DNA from: Mesorhizobium zhangyense
Lineage (GTDB): Bacteria > Pseudomonadota > Alphaproteobacteria > Rhizobiales > Rhizobiaceae
DNA: 64,000 nt
Direction: 5' to 3'
NCBI RefSeq assembly: GCF_011045115.1
Contig: NZ_JAAKZG010000001.1
Coordinates: 248,001-312,000 of the forward strand
How positions within the stretch are numbered: position 1 is the stretch's first letter; every line of letters begins with the position of its first letter. A model generated the notes under the pieces. It had not been told where the DNA came from, did not search any database, and saw only the letters and a list, made by a program, of their open reading frames with translations. Shown one piece after another: positions 63,038 to 64,000 of the stretch. A program made the position numbers and the translations under genes.

Positions 63038-63108
63038 GCGGCAAATATACAATTTGAACTTTGGGCTACGGGCGATGCCCACCGCTACTTTTTTGGTTCA
63101 CTCAATAA

Positions 63109-63137
63109 AAAAACCGCCGGACGAACCGGCGGTTTTT
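63109..63137. terminator. Bidirectional terminator before ald
   Basis: A perfect 12-bp stem, AAAAACCGCCGG (63109-63120) and CCGGCGGTTTTT (63126-63137), with a 5-nt loop. It has T tracts in both directions and separates convergent genes. Confidence 0.88.
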
Positions 63138-63162
63138 GCGTTTGAGGAACCCGGATTCGAAA

Positions 63163-64000
63163 TCAGGCGGCCAGAACCGCTTTCGGCTCGACCATTTCGT
63201 AGCCGAGCGCTTCGGCGACGGCGCGATTGGTGATCTTGCCCTTGTGGACATTGAGACCGTTGCGCAGATGCGGCTCGTCGATGAGCGCCTTCAGGCCCTT
63301 GTCGGCAAGCTGCAGGCCGTAATGCAGCGTCGCGTTGTTCAGTGCATGTGCCGAGGTGACAGGCACGGCGCCGGGCATGTTGGCGACGCAGTAGTGGATG
63401 ACGCCGTCGACCTCATAGGTCGGGTCGGCATGGGTGGTGGCATGCGAGGTCTCGAAGCAGCCGCCCTGATCGATGGCGACATCGACCAGCACCGCGCCCT
63501 TCTTGATGCCGGACAGCATTTCGCGGGTAACGAGCTTGGGTGCTGCGGCACCCGGGATGAGCACCGCGCCGACGATGACGTCCGCCGAGAAGCATTCCTC
63601 GTCGAGCGCTTCCACCGTCGAATAGCGGGTGTGAATGCGGCCGCTGAACAGGTCGTCGAGCTGGCGCAGGCGCGGGATCGAACGGTCGAGAATAGTGACG
63701 TCGGCACCGAGGCCGACCGCCATCCGGGCCGCATGAAGGCCGACGACACCGCCGCCGATGACCGTGACCTTGCCGGGCAGAACGCCCGGAACGCCGCCCA
63801 GCAGTACGCCACGGCCGCCATTGGCCTTCTGCAGCGCGGTCGCGCCGGCCTGGATGGCGAGGCGGCCGGCAACTTCCGACATCGGCGCCAGCAGCGGCAG
63901 GCCGCCGCGATCGTCGGTTACCGTCTCGTAGGCGACGGCAGTGACGCCCGAAGCCAGCAGGCCCTTGGTCTGTTCCAGATCGGGAGCAAGGTGAAGATAA
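63163..64000 (-). CDS. ald: Alanine dehydrogenase, C-terminal part
   Basis: The gene continues past the right edge; about 278 residues are visible. NAD-binding region [20 protein letters not shown], the segment [15 protein letters not shown], catalytic Asp in [20 protein letters not shown] and the C-terminal [20 protein letters not shown] match alanine dehydrogenase, which interconverts alanine and pyruvate plus ammonia. The preceding visible segment [20 protein letters not shown] also fits. The N-terminal substrate residues lie outside the window. Confidence 0.93.
   Translation of the reverse strand, partial: YLHLAPDLEQTKGLLASGVTAVAYETVTDDRGGLPLLAPMSEVAGRLAIQAGATALQKANGGRGVLLGGVPGVLPGKVTVIGGGVVGLHAARMAVGLGADVTILDRSIPRLRQLDDLFSGRIHTRYSTVEALDEECFSADVIVGAVLIPGAAAPKLVTREMLSGIKKGAVLVDVAIDQGGCFETSHATTHADPTYEVDGVIHYCVANMPGAVPVTSAHALNNATLHYGLQLADKGLKALIDEPHLRNGLNVHKGKITNRAVAEALGYEMVEPKAVLAA

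Overview
The window is a high-GC alphaproteobacterial chromosome segment. Gene content and repeat elements point to the Rhizobiales, probably Phyllobacteriaceae (Mesorhizobium/Aminobacter-like): a formaldehyde-activating-enzyme homologue, B12-dependent ribonucleotide reductase NrdJ, a TctABC-type tripartite transporter, a DUF2865 protein, an Acr3/ArsH arsenic operon, and palindromic RIME-like intergenic repeats. The genus assignment is inference. Genes are dense, often overlap by ATGA or TAATG, and mostly have GGAG-type ribosome binding sites. No rRNA, CRISPR array, phage or intact insertion sequence was found. There is one tRNA, Leu(UAA).

Layout. 0-5 kb: end of a fae-like gene, an EamA exporter, a repeat-rich gap of 1.2 kb and a secreted alpha/beta hydrolase. 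4.4-7.6 kb: an aldehyde oxidation module (DUF779 protein, aldehyde dehydrogenase, GAF-Fis regulator lacking an AAA+ domain) with a perfect inverted repeat in front of the dehydrogenase. 7.8-12.5 kb: a secreted pentapeptide-repeat protein, an orphan periplasmic binding protein, an MBL-fold hydrolase and a secreted DUF2865 protein. 12.8-21.1 kb: a giant (about 1910 aa) mosaic autotransporter and, divergent from it, a 7-TM histidine kinase/OmpR-type regulator pair; three AATTCT direct repeats with an exact 10-bp period lie between them. 21.2-26.7 kb: a tightly coupled ars operon (arsR, arsN2-like acetyltransferase, thioredoxin-type arsC, acr3, glutaredoxin-type arsC, arsH, MFS exporter) divergent from a DUF6428 gene with a cysteine-rich tail, across a 42-bp gap that carries a perfect operator-like inverted repeat.

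26.7-41 kb: an antitoxin remnant, nrdJ with two NrdR-box-like palindromes, then mostly housekeeping genes (PiT phosphate transporter, two Nudix hydrolases, gpt, GST, universal stress protein, CinA/MoaB-like protein, WrbA, alpha/beta hydrolase, old yellow enzyme, tRNA-Leu). 41-47 kb: tctCBA divergent from adenine deaminase. 47-56 kb: DUF900 lipoprotein, TrkH, IlvA plus DUF1697, a GGDEF protein, a DEAD-box helicase with a long leader and TTG start, an alpha/beta hydrolase and an SDR. 56.7-60.5 kb: cysK coupled to alaX, a NIPSNAP-like protein, and sseA plus a GNAT. 60.6-64 kb: OmpA-like protein, DUF1203, two small secreted paralogues from a roughly 660-bp tandem duplication, and the end of alanine dehydrogenase.

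The most interesting candidates for new biology are the autotransporter with its linked two-component system and iterated 10-bp repeats, the DUF6428 protein with its CC...CC tail opposite the ars operon, the tandemly duplicated secreted proteins with conserved leader hairpins, the AAA+-less AcoR-like regulator with its operator, and the TTT transporter opposite adenine deaminase.
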